Assembly: GCA_944362695.1 (NCBI GenBank)
Contig: CALVTQ010000042.1
Coordinates: 1-37,807, forward strand
Direction of reading: 5' to 3'
From: an uncultured Clostridia bacterium
Lineage (GTDB): Bacteria > Bacillota > Clostridia > Christensenellales > Aristaeellaceae
Length of the DNA: 37,807 nucleotides
A program made the translations under genes and the position numbers. Under the pieces are notes generated by a model. It saw nothing but the letters and a program-made list of their open reading frames with translations. It was not told where the DNA came from and did no database searches. Below, piece by piece: positions 16,329 to 23,879 of the stretch. The first letter of the stretch is position 1; every line of letters begins with the position of its first letter.

Positions 16329-17327
16329 TTATTCCGGCGCATCGCTGACGAACTCGAGGTTGGAGAATCGCTTTTCAAGCCGCTCGTCGGGGTAATGTTC
16401 ATCGAAGAATTCGCCCACAGCCGTCCTCGGCGGTTCGCCCTTCACGCGGTTCATCCAGCGGATGACGATCGCGCCCGTCAGCAGCAGATCCGCCGCGAGC
16501 ACGACGGCCAGCACGGCGGATAGCGGCCTGCCGATGCGGTTGGGGATCTTGAGCACGAGCGCAGCCATGCGCGGATACAGCTCCTTGATCCAAAGCACGC
16601 CGAGCACACCCCAATACACCGAATACAGCAGGCAGATGCGCCCGTTGAGGTTGAACGGCTTCATGCTGTAATCCCATGACGCTGACCCGAACACGATCTC
16701 CTGCACCCACGAGCACATATACTCGACCGCGCTGCCGACGATCGCGCCGAACACAAACGACAGCATTGGGCTCCTGTTGCGGAAGCGATACAGCGCCACA
16801 GTCAGCACCGCCGCCCCGATGCCGTATACGGGATTGAACGGCCCATAGATCGACGCGACGCGCGGCTCATAGAAGCCATAGCGCACCATGCACCATATGC
16901 GCTCTATGTACACGCCGAGCACGCTGCCCAAGAAGAACACCCAGAAGATCTTGCACACGGACAGGCCGCGCGCGAAATGCCGCGCCTTTTTCTCCATGTA
17001 GTCGATCTGCGCGTTCGCGGGCGCGGGCGGCACGATGTGGAATTTCTTCTTATTGACGCGTTCGATCTCGCGGAATCTGGTCTCGATCTCGTCAATATCG
17101 GCGGTCTCGGCCGCGAGATAGCCGATCATCCGATCGCGCTCCTTCTTGACCCGGTCGATCTGTCCGCGCACGTCGTCCATCAGCCTCTTGCGCTCCTCCG
17201 GCTCCATGCTGTCCGATGCGAGCCTGTCGAGCTTCTCCTTCAGCTCGGCGCACATCGAATTTCCCCGCGCGATAAAGGCCTGCGGCGTCGCCCCCTCGCG
17301 CGCCGCGAGCGTTCCTCTTTTGCCCAT
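16329..17327 (-). CDS. CmpB-type putative ABC transporter membrane protein (PF06541 family)
   Basis: 332 aa from the ATG at 17327 (AAAGGGG upstream); an in-frame start at 17393 would add 22 residues but has a poorer site. The first roughly 110 residues are charged and helical, probably a coiled coil. Five or so membrane helices follow. The family core is clear: GSVLGVYIERIWCMVRYG, GPFNPVYGIGAAVL, and SAVEYMCSWVQEIVFG leading to SWDYS, then NLNGRICLLYSVYWGVLGV. The family's role is not established despite its ABC name. No ATPase gene is nearby. Confidence 0.8.
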   Translation of the reverse strand: MGKRGTLAAREGATPQAFIARGNSMCAELKEKLDRLASDSMEPEERKRLMDDVRGQIDRVKKERDRMIGYLAAETADIDEIETRFREIERVNKKKFHIVPPAPANAQIDYMEKKARHFARGLSVCKIFWVFFLGSVLGVYIERIWCMVRYGFYEPRVASIYGPFNPVYGIGAAVLTVALYRFRNRSPMLSFVFGAIVGSAVEYMCSWVQEIVFGSASWDYSMKPFNLNGRICLLYSVYWGVLGVLWIKELYPRMAALVLKIPNRIGRPLSAVLAVVLAADLLLTGAIVIRWMNRVKGEPPRTAVGEFFDEHYPDERLEKRFSNLEFVSDAPE

Positions 17328-17423
17328 CGGTAAACCCCTTTCCCCTGCGATAACGGAATCATATTCGCCCTTCCGCGCGCCCATTCCTCCCATCTGTCAT
17401 TGACCGCGCCGAATCCCGCATCC

Positions 17424-17801
17424 TCACTCGTGAATCTCCAGCGGCAGATCGTCGGGGTCGCGGAAGAACGTCATCGCCTTCCCCGTGAACGTGTCCAGCC
17501 GCACCGGTTCGCAAGCGATGCCCATTTCCTCGAGCTCCTTCACGGTCTCCTTCACGCTCTCCACGCGGAACGCGAGATGCCTCAGTCCGCGCGCCTCGGG
17601 GTAGTTCGGACGCACCGGCGGCGTCTCGTTGGGCACAAAAATCTCCAGCTCCGCGTCGCCGAACCGCAGATCGAGCTTCACGTCGCGCTCGCGCACATTT
17701 TCGCGCACGATCTCGAATCCGAGCTTTTCAACATAGAACGCCTTCGTCCGCTCAAGGTCGGATGCGATGATCGCGACATGGTGCAATTTGTCCAGCTTCA
17801 T
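17424..17801 (-). CDS. VOC family metalloenzyme, YaeR/GloA2-like
   Basis: 125 aa from the ATG at 17801, with GGGAGGG upstream; the frame extends further but without a good site. Two beta-alpha-beta-beta-beta modules are visible, with probable metal ligands H8, E53, H75 and E122. GLRHLAFRV and FFRDPDDLPLEIHE match the YaeR/GloA2 branch of the vicinal oxygen chelate superfamily. Members are annotated as lactoylglutathione lyase-like, but the physiological substrate is not settled. It lies 97 nt upstream of the CmpB-type gene on the same strand. Confidence 0.85.
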   Translation of the reverse strand: MKLDKLHHVAIIASDLERTKAFYVEKLGFEIVRENVRERDVKLDLRFGDAELEIFVPNETPPVRPNYPEARGLRHLAFRVESVKETVKELEEMGIACEPVRLDTFTGKAMTFFRDPDDLPLEIHE

Positions 17802-17929
17802 GCCGTTCCCTCCCCGCTCGTCACGCTGCCGTTTCCTCAAATCTTTATCTGTGTTTATCTATTGTACCACATGCCGCGCCCGGTTTCCAATACATTTTCC
17901 CATTCGGCTGTCGATCTTCTGGACAGCAT

Positions 17930-17961
17930 AAAAAAGAAGACCATGCCTTTGCATGATCTTC
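17930..17961 (-). terminator. Terminator of tRNA-Gly
   Basis: GAAGATCATGC and GCATGGTCTTC form an 11-position stem with one mismatch and a 4-nt loop, followed by TTTTTT on the minus strand. It begins 3 nt after the tRNA's CCA. Confidence 0.9.
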
Positions 17962-17964
17962 ACA

Positions 17965-18039
17965 TGGAGCGGTAGACGAGATTCGGACTCGCGACATCCA
18001 CCTTGGCAAGGTGGCACTCTACCACTGAGCTACTACCGC
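17965..18039 (-). tRNA. tRNA-Gly (GCC)
   Basis: A complete cloverleaf reads on the minus strand. The acceptor stem is GCGGTAG with CTACCGC. The anticodon stem CCACC/GGTGG encloses TTGCCAA (anticodon GCC). The T-stem is GCGAG/CTCGT. The discriminator is T and CCA is encoded. The T-loop is TCCGAAT, so position 55 is C instead of the nearly universal T (pseudouridine). It is a single-gene transcript with its own promoter and terminator. Confidence 0.96.
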
Positions 18040-18059
18040 ATCGCTCATCGACGAAATGC

Positions 18060-18088
18060 ATTATAGCACGGCTTTGTGCGTCTGTCAA
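18060..18088 (-). promoter_or_regulatory. Consensus promoter of tRNA-Gly
   Basis: A perfect TTGACA (18088-18083) and perfect TATAAT (18065-18060) are 17 bp apart, about 20 bp before the tRNA. It is the strongest promoter seen in the window. Confidence 0.95.
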
Positions 18089-18153
18089 CCATTTTCTTCA
18101 CATTTCGCGCGATATTTTTGCGTGGATTGCGCCGAGCTGCCGCCCAGACCTGC

Positions 18154-18200
18154 TTGGGACGCTGTCCCAAACCCTGCCGGGGACTAGTCCATGGACCCCA
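18154..18200. repeat. REP-like palindromic spacer element
   Basis: Consecutive palindromes: TTGGGAC/GTCCCAA (18154-18170), then GGACTAGTCC (18181-18190) overlapping GTCCATGGAC (18187-18196), ending in ACCCC. The make-up resembles dispersed intergenic repeats of gut Clostridia genomes. Nothing codes in 18089-18300. Confidence 0.45.
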
Positions 18201-18300
18201 CGTCGTTTCACGCCTCTCTGCCAATGCTTTGCAGCACGTGTGCCGCTCACACAGTCCCCGTCAGAGGGGATTCTTTTGGGGATACATTCGGGTCTGCATA

Positions 18301-18335
18301 TAAAAGCGGGAGCCGCCGCATGTGGCAGCCCCCGC
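18301..18335 (-). terminator. Terminator of the decarboxylase operon
   Basis: A 12-position GC-rich stem with two G-T wobbles and a 6-nt loop is followed by TTTTAT on the minus strand. It lies about 27 nt after the oadA stop. Confidence 0.85.
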
Positions 18336-18362
18336 GATTTGTGTCGTTCAGATCAGCCGACA

Positions 18363-19760
18363 TCACACCGGCATGGTCTTGTTCTGCGGATCGAGCATCG
18401 TGGAGTCGATCTTCAGCTTCTGTGCCTGACGGTACTGGAAGAACTTCGGCGCGACCTTCGGGAACAGCGCGTAGGACAGCACGTCCTCCTCCTGCTCGTA
18501 GTAGTCGCGGATCTCCTCGCGGTACTTGTCCATCTCCGGCTTGAGCAGGTCGGCGGGACGGCAGGTGATGACCTTGTCGTCGCCGATGGCCATCTTGCGC
18601 ACTTCCTCGTTGACCGGCGCCGGCAGACGGCCGTACTCGCCGCGCAGCAGGCCCTTCGATTCGTTCGGGAACGTCTTATAGCGGCCGAAGAGCACGTTCA
18701 TAACCGCCTGCGTGCCGACGATCTGGGAGGTCGGCGTGACCAGCGGCGGATAGCCGAAGTCCTTGCGAACGCGCGGGATCTCAGCCAGCACGTCGTAGTA
18801 CTTGTCCATCGCGTTGAACTGCTTGAGCTGGCCGATCATGTTGGAGAGCATGCCGCCCGGCACCTGATACTTCAGCGTGTTGGCGTCCACGCGCAGCACC
18901 TTGCTCGGGTCGAGCCAGCCGTCCTTCTCAAGACGGGCGGCCACGCCGCGGAAGTGCGTCGCGCACTCGTTCATCATGTCCATATCCAGGCCCGGATCCC
19001 ACTCGGTGCCCTTGAGCGTGGCGCACAGGGACTCGGTCGCCGGCTGGCTGGTGCCCTCGGCCATCGGGGACAGCGCGGTATCCACGATATCGCAGCCCGC
19101 CTCAATCGCCTTGAGGATGGTCATCGCGCCGGTGCCGGCGGTGTTGTGGGTGTGCAGGTGGATCGGCAGCTTGGTATTCGCCTTCAGCTTCTTGACGAGG
19201 CTGTACGCGTCATACGGCAGCAGCAGGTTCGCCATATCCTTGATGCAGATGGTGTCCGCGCCCATCTGCTCGATCTCCTTGGCCAGCTTCACGAAGTACT
19301 CCTCCGTGTGCACCGGGCTGATCGTGTAGCTGATGGCGATTTCGGCCTTGCCGCCGTACTTCTTGGTGGACTTAACCGCCTGCTCGAGGTTGCGCATGTC
19401 GTTGAGCGCGTCGAAAATGCGGATGATGTCGATGCCGTTCTCGATGGACTTCTTGACGAACGCGTCCACCACGTCATCGGCGTAGTGCTTGTAGCCCAGA
19501 ATGTTCTGGCCGCGGAACAGCATCTGCAGCTTCGTGTTGGGCATCGCCTTGCGCAGCTGGCGCAGACGCTCCCACGGATCTTCGTTCAGGAAGCGCATGC
19601 AGCTGTCGAACGTCGCGCCGCCCCAGCACTCCAGAGAATAGTAGCCGACCTTGTCGAGCTTTTCGGCGACCGGCAGCATCTCGTCCAGGCGCATACGGGT
19701 GGCCGCCTGAGACTGATGCGCGTCGCGCAGAATGGTATCGGTGATCAGCACCTTGCCCAT
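18363..19760 (-). CDS. oadA: Oxaloacetate decarboxylase alpha / pyruvate carboxyltransferase subunit
   Basis: 465 aa. A TIM-barrel carboxyltransferase that moves CO2 between oxaloacetate/pyruvate and carrier-bound biotin. Metal and catalytic residues are visible: D8 in TDTILRDAHQS, the Lys of ICIKDMANLL near residue 170 (carbamylated in the family) and LHTHNTAG near 205. The PYC_OADA conserved C-terminal region follows (LVTPTSQIVGTQA, GEYGRLPAPVN). It stops without the fused biotinyl domain found in Klebsiella OadA; the carrier is the separate gene at 21354. Last gene of the operon, 102 nt after oadB, behind AAGGAGG. It also resembles the 5S subunit of transcarboxylase. Confidence 0.92.
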   Translation of the reverse strand: MGKVLITDTILRDAHQSQAATRMRLDEMLPVAEKLDKVGYYSLECWGGATFDSCMRFLNEDPWERLRQLRKAMPNTKLQMLFRGQNILGYKHYADDVVDAFVKKSIENGIDIIRIFDALNDMRNLEQAVKSTKKYGGKAEIAISYTISPVHTEEYFVKLAKEIEQMGADTICIKDMANLLLPYDAYSLVKKLKANTKLPIHLHTHNTAGTGAMTILKAIEAGCDIVDTALSPMAEGTSQPATESLCATLKGTEWDPGLDMDMMNECATHFRGVAARLEKDGWLDPSKVLRVDANTLKYQVPGGMLSNMIGQLKQFNAMDKYYDVLAEIPRVRKDFGYPPLVTPTSQIVGTQAVMNVLFGRYKTFPNESKGLLRGEYGRLPAPVNEEVRKMAIGDDKVITCRPADLLKPEMDKYREEIRDYYEQEEDVLSYALFPKVAPKFFQYRQAQKLKIDSTMLDPQNKTMPV

Positions 19761-19862
19761 ATCTCATTTCCTCCTTATTATCGTGAGCCCGCACAGGATA
19801 AGCAGCCCGGCGGGAAGGCCGCGCACGGGTCTATCCCCCATGCGCAGCCGGAATCAGTCTGC

Positions 19863-21332
19863 TTAGCCGAACATCGAGATGAACACGCCCGCGGCAACGG
19901 CGGAGCCGATAACGCCCGCGACGTTGGGGCCCATGGCGTGCATGAGCAGGAAGTTCGCCGGGTTCTCGGCCTGGCCGACCTTCTGGGACACGCGCGCGGC
20001 CATCGGCACGGCGGACACGCCCGCAGAGCCGATCAGCGGGTTGATCTTGCCGCCGGACAGCTTGCACATCAGGTCGCCCAGCAGGACGCCGCCCAGCGTG
20101 CCGCCGCCGAAGGCGAACACGCCCATGGCGATGATCTTGAGCGTCTCCGGCTGCAGGAAGGTCTCGGCCTTCGCCGTCGCGCCGACGGTCACGCCCAGGA
20201 AGATCGTGACGATGTTCATAAGCTCGTTCTGCGCGGTCTTGGAAAGGCGATCCGCGACCATGCACTCCTTACAGAGGTTGCCCAGCATCAGCATGCCGAC
20301 AAGCGGCGCGGCGCTCGGAAGCATCAGGGAGACGAGCACGGTCACGACGATCGGGAAGACGATCTTCTCGGCCTTGGAGACCGGGCGCAGCTGACCCATG
20401 ACGATCTGGCGGTCCTTCTTGCTGGTGAAGGCCTTCATGATCGGCGGCTGGATGACCGGCACCAGCGCCATGTAGGAATACGCGGCGATGGCGATCGGGC
20501 CCAGCAGGCCGGGAGCGAGCTTGGTGGTGACGTAGATGGCCGTCGGGCCGTCCGCGCCGCCGATGATGCCGATGGCGCTGGCCTCAGCGGGCGAGAAGCC
20601 CACCAGCAGCGCCAGAATGAACGCCATGAAGATGCCCAGCTGCGCGGCAGCGCCCAACAGCAGGCTCTTCGGGTTGGCGATCAGCGGACCGAAGTCGGTC
20701 ATCGCGCCGACGCCCATGAAGATGAGCGGCGGGAAGATGCCCAGCTTGACGCCCTGATACAGATAGTAGAGCAGGCCGCCGTTCTGCTTGATGTACTGAT
20801 AGCCGACCAGCGTCTCGCCGTTGTAGATCGGGATGCCGGCCTTGCCGTGATACGTCGGGTTGGAGAGGATCTCGTAGATCGGCTCGTCCATGATGCCGGC
20901 GAGCGGCAGGTTGGTCAGCAGCATGCCGAATGCGATGGGCATCAGCAGCAGCGGCTCAAACTGCTTGACAATCGCCAGATACAGCAGCACAAACGAGATC
21001 AGGATCATCAGGCCGCTCTTCCAGTTGCCGGTGACCATGTCGTAAATGCCGGAGTCCTTGACAAGGCCCATGACGGTCTCGCCGATGGAGAAATCGGCCA
21101 TCGCCTGCTCGAGCGTGCCGGCGGCGCCCTCGGCGGCCTCGTCCACATACACGGGAATCAGTTCGCCGGGATCGCTCACCAGCGTCACCATCCCGTTGCC
21201 CACCGCGCCGTCATCGACAGGCGCGGCGGTTTCCGCCTGCACGGGGGCAGCGGCTTCCTCGGCGCAAACGGGCAGCGCCGCAAGCATGCAGCACAGCGCC
21301 AGTCCGAGGAATACACTCAGAATCTTTTTCAC
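19863..21332 (-). CDS. oadB: Sodium-pumping decarboxylase beta subunit with N-terminal extension
   Basis: 489 aa from a GTG codon behind an AGGGG site. The membrane subunit that decarboxylates carboxybiotin and exports sodium ions. The family core begins near residue 104 (NWKSGLMILISFVLLYLAI, then QFEPLLLMPIAFG). D261 lies in GGADGPTAIY, the conserved sodium-site region, and GPNVAGVIGSAVAAGVF is near the C-terminus. The first roughly 100 residues are extra: a signal-like hydrophobic stretch (4-23), an Ala/Pro/Glu-rich part and an amphipathic region. Characterised OadB proteins start close to the first core helix. An insertion of about 25 residues (HGKAGIPIYNGETLVGY) follows the second helix. 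Confidence 0.92.
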   Translation of the reverse strand: MKKILSVFLGLALCCMLAALPVCAEEAAAPVQAETAAPVDDGAVGNGMVTLVSDPGELIPVYVDEAAEGAAGTLEQAMADFSIGETVMGLVKDSGIYDMVTGNWKSGLMILISFVLLYLAIVKQFEPLLLMPIAFGMLLTNLPLAGIMDEPIYEILSNPTYHGKAGIPIYNGETLVGYQYIKQNGGLLYYLYQGVKLGIFPPLIFMGVGAMTDFGPLIANPKSLLLGAAAQLGIFMAFILALLVGFSPAEASAIGIIGGADGPTAIYVTTKLAPGLLGPIAIAAYSYMALVPVIQPPIMKAFTSKKDRQIVMGQLRPVSKAEKIVFPIVVTVLVSLMLPSAAPLVGMLMLGNLCKECMVADRLSKTAQNELMNIVTIFLGVTVGATAKAETFLQPETLKIIAMGVFAFGGGTLGGVLLGDLMCKLSGGKINPLIGSAGVSAVPMAARVSQKVGQAENPANFLLMHAMGPNVAGVIGSAVAAGVFISMFG

Positions 21333-21353
21333 AGCGCTTAACCCCTTTGCGAA

Positions 21354-21743
21354 TTACTCGAGCACGACCAGCGCGTCGCCGGTGTTCACGGAAGAGCCCT
21401 TCGTGGCCACGACCTGCACGACCTTCGCGTCGCGCGGGGCCATGATCTCGTTCTCCATCTTCATCGCCTCGAGCACGACCAGCACGTCGCCCTTCTTGAC
21501 GGTGGAACCGGCCTGCACCTTGACATCGACGATGTTGCCCGGCATCGGCGCGGTGATCTTCTCACCGCCGGCGACAGCGGCGGGCGCAGCGGCCTTCGGA
21601 GCAGCCTTCGGGGCCGGAGCGGCCTTCGGGGCAGCGGCGGGCGCGGCAGCGGGAGCGGCGGCCACAGGAGCAGCGCCGGCAGCGACTTCTTCCACGGCGA
21701 CCTCATACTGGGTGCCGTTGACGGTGATCACAAAATTACGCAT
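21354..21743 (-). CDS. Biotin carboxyl carrier subunit
   Basis: 129 aa. A short beta-rich N-terminal segment (1-20) and an Ala/Pro linker with scattered Lys (about 21-60) lead to a biotinyl domain. The biotinylation motif is EAMKMENE with K95 as acceptor. The layout matches MmdC and the 1.3S subunit of transcarboxylase. It carries carboxyl groups between the carboxyltransferase(s) and the membrane subunit. It lies 21 nt upstream of oadB, behind GGAGG. Confidence 0.95.
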   Translation of the reverse strand: MRNFVITVNGTQYEVAVEEVAAGAAPVAAAPAAAPAAAPKAAPAPKAAPKAAAPAAVAGGEKITAPMPGNIVDVKVQAGSTVKKGDVLVVLEAMKMENEIMAPRDAKVVQVVATKGSSVNTGDALVVLE

Positions 21744-21800
21744 AATGGAGTTCCTCCTCGCAATAATCTCTGTTGTTTTCGGGATGCACGCAGCTTTGCA

Positions 21801-22175
21801 TTACATCCTGCTGTAAATCTGCTCCTCGCGTCCGGCGCGGTTCCACGCGGGCGCGTTGTTGACGCGGCGGATGGAGCGCACGACAAAGCCCTTGGGCTCC
21901 TCGCTCTCGCCCGCCGCCTCCATGGCGGCAGCAACGGCCGCGGCGATCACGGCAATCAGTTCGCCGTCATCCACCTCCGGCTCGGCCTCGACCACGGGCG
22001 CAACGGGCGCAGGGGCGGGCGCGGGAGCCGGCGCGGCAGTCTGCTTCTTATTCATGCCGCCCATGACCTTCTCGAGCACCTTGATCAAGCCGATGAGGAT
22101 GATCAGGCCGACGAAAACCGTCGCAAGGCCGACGAAGGCAACGGACAGGCCGTATTGAAGCTTCGCAATGATCAT
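21801..22175 (-). CDS. oadG: Sodium-pumping decarboxylase gamma subunit (OadG/MmdD-like)
   Basis: 124 aa. A single N-terminal transmembrane helix (about 10-32) is followed by an Ala/Pro linker, a DDGELIAVIAAAVAAAM helix and the family tail VVRSIRRVNNAPAWNRAGR. Gamma/delta subunits hold the carboxyltransferase and membrane subunits together and may carry a metal site. GGGAGG precedes the ATG. It starts 18 nt after the mmdA-like gene and ends 57 nt before the biotin carrier. Confidence 0.88.
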   Translation of the reverse strand: MIIAKLQYGLSVAFVGLATVFVGLIILIGLIKVLEKVMGGMNKKQTAAPAPAPAPAPVAPVVEAEPEVDDGELIAVIAAAVAAAMEAAGESEEPKGFVVRSIRRVNNAPAWNRAGREEQIYSRM

Positions 22176-22193
22176 TGATTCTTCCTCCCTTGA

Positions 22194-23657
22194 TTACAGC
22201 GGCATGTTGCCGTGCTTCTTGGGCGGGTTGGAGTCGCGCTTGCTGGAGAGGATTTCCAGCGCAGCAATCACCATCTTGCGGGTGTCGGCCGGGTCGATCA
22301 CGTCGTCCACAAGGCCGGCCACAGCGGCGTTCACACCGTCGGCGACCTCGGCCTCGTACTTGGCGGCCAGCTCGGCGCGCGCCGCGACGGCATCGCCCTT
22401 GCTCGCCATGATCTTGTCCTTCTCAAAGACCTGAATGGCGGCCTCGCCGGTCAGCGGGCTGATGACAGCGCCCGGCCAGGCATAGGTCGCGTCGGCGTTC
22501 GCGCTGCCGCCCATGGCGACATACGCCGCGCCGATGGCATTGCCGATCACCAGGGAGACCTTGACCGTCGTGGCCTCGCTGTACGCGTAGACCATTGCGG
22601 AGGCGGCCTTGAGCACGCTCATCTGGCGGTCGACCGTGTCAAAGACGGTCAGGCCGGTGGAGTCGATCAGGCTGACCACCGGGATGTTATAGCAATCCGC
22701 GAAGCGGACAAAGCGGGTGATCTTCTTCATGCGCTTGTCGCAGGTGTCGCCCTTGCCGGTGTAGACAAAAGCAACCGTGCGGCCCGCCATCTTGCCCAGC
22801 GCGGTCGCCGCGCCGGTGAAGCCCTTGCCAAGCTCCACGACGGAGCCGGTGTCGGCGATGGCGGTGATGACGTCCATACCCTCGGCGCCAGCGGCCAGAC
22901 CGCTGACGACGCGGTTCATGTCCTCCTCGGCGGAGAAGGGCGCGTCCTCGAGGTTGTTGGCCGGGAGCATGCCCAGCAGCGTCTTGACGCTGGCGAAGGC
23001 CTCCTCCTCGGTCTCGCAGGCCACGTGCGCCGCGCCGGCCTCAACAGCCGCCTTGCCGCCGCCCAGCTCCTGCGCGGAGAGATTCTTGCCCATCGTGGAG
23101 GCCAGCACCTGCGGGCCGGCGACCAGCAGCGCACCGGCGGGCTTGGCGACAACCACGATGTCGGAGAGCTCCGCCATCATCGCCGCAGCGCCCACGCAGG
23201 GGCCCAGCACCATCGTGATCATCGGCACAACGCCGGAAAGGCGCGCCATATGCGCAAAGATGTCGGCATAGGCCTCAAGCGCCGCAGCGCCCTCGCCCAC
23301 GCGCGCGCCGTTGCTGTCGCACATCGCGACGACCGGGGTGCCGGTCTTGCGGGCCAGCTCGAGGACCTTGACGATCTTCTTGGCCTGCGCAGCGCCGACA
23401 GCGCCGTCCATCACGGCGAAATCCTGCGCGAATACATACACCGGACGGCCGTCGACCGTGCCGCTGCCCGTCACGACGCCCGCATCGCTGGCAAGCATGG
23501 CCTGCTCCACGAAGCTGCCGCCGTCAAGCAGCAGGGCGATGCGCTCACGCGCCGTCAGCTTGCCGCTCTTTTTCTGTTTCTCTACGCCCGCCGCATTCCC
23601 GGAGAGAATGTCCTGCTTGCGCGAGAGCACCTGATTGAGATCCTGAAGGGTGCTCAT
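22194..23657 (-). CDS. mmdA: Divergent acyl-CoA carboxyltransferase (MmdA/PCC-beta family)
   Basis: 487 aa, first gene of the operon. A two-domain crotonase-fold carboxyltransferase like methylmalonyl-CoA decarboxylase alpha, propionyl-CoA carboxylase beta and transcarboxylase 12S. GKLTARERIALLLDGGSF, AQDFAVMDGAVG, NIPVVSLID and AYAYSEAT-type segments identify it. Several usually invariant blocks differ: DSGGAR is D114-S-N-G-A-R; GPCAGGA is GPCVGAA; the DvPGFLPG loop is D332-S-T-G-L-T-V; and the RHGAK helix is KAASAM. The substrate may therefore not be methylmalonyl-CoA. GGAGG lies 10 nt before the ATG. No clear promoter; a weak TAAATT lies about 75 nt upstream. Confidence 0.85.
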   Translation of the reverse strand: MSTLQDLNQVLSRKQDILSGNAAGVEKQKKSGKLTARERIALLLDGGSFVEQAMLASDAGVVTGSGTVDGRPVYVFAQDFAVMDGAVGAAQAKKIVKVLELARKTGTPVVAMCDSNGARVGEGAAALEAYADIFAHMARLSGVVPMITMVLGPCVGAAAMMAELSDIVVVAKPAGALLVAGPQVLASTMGKNLSAQELGGGKAAVEAGAAHVACETEEEAFASVKTLLGMLPANNLEDAPFSAEEDMNRVVSGLAAGAEGMDVITAIADTGSVVELGKGFTGAATALGKMAGRTVAFVYTGKGDTCDKRMKKITRFVRFADCYNIPVVSLIDSTGLTVFDTVDRQMSVLKAASAMVYAYSEATTVKVSLVIGNAIGAAYVAMGGSANADATYAWPGAVISPLTGEAAIQVFEKDKIMASKGDAVAARAELAAKYEAEVADGVNAAVAGLVDDVIDPADTRKMVIAALEILSSKRDSNPPKKHGNMPL

Positions 23658-23792
23658 TCCACTATCGCCTCCATAATCTGATGTGTTCCAAACGTAGTTT
23701 CCAAACAGAATATGCGCTCGGATACAATTTATCCCGTTTTTTCTGATTCAACAAAAAACTCCCCTTTTCCTCCCGGATTTCAAAAAAAAATA

Positions 23793-23841
23793 TTTTCCGT
23801 ACAAACTAGACAAAAAATAGTCAAACAGTGAGTACGGAAAA
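23793..23841. repeat. 10-bp inverted repeat in the operon's upstream region
   Basis: TTTTCCGTAC (23793-23802) and GTACGGAAAA (23832-23841) are perfectly complementary, 29 bp apart. The interval contains ACAAA/TCAAA-TAG-like half repeats about 10 bp apart. Nine A (23782-23790) would read as a T-run after it on the minus strand, so it could be the mnmM terminator with a large loop, or an operator for the decarboxylase operon. Confidence 0.45.
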
Positions 23842-23879
23842 AAACTGTTATTTACTTTACTTTTCTCGTCCGCACGCCA

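Noticed and set aside
18003-21341. A 1,112-codon plus-strand open frame across the tRNA, oadA and oadB.
   Set aside because: It runs through a tRNA gene and antisense to conserved enzymes; composition is typical of a shadow frame.
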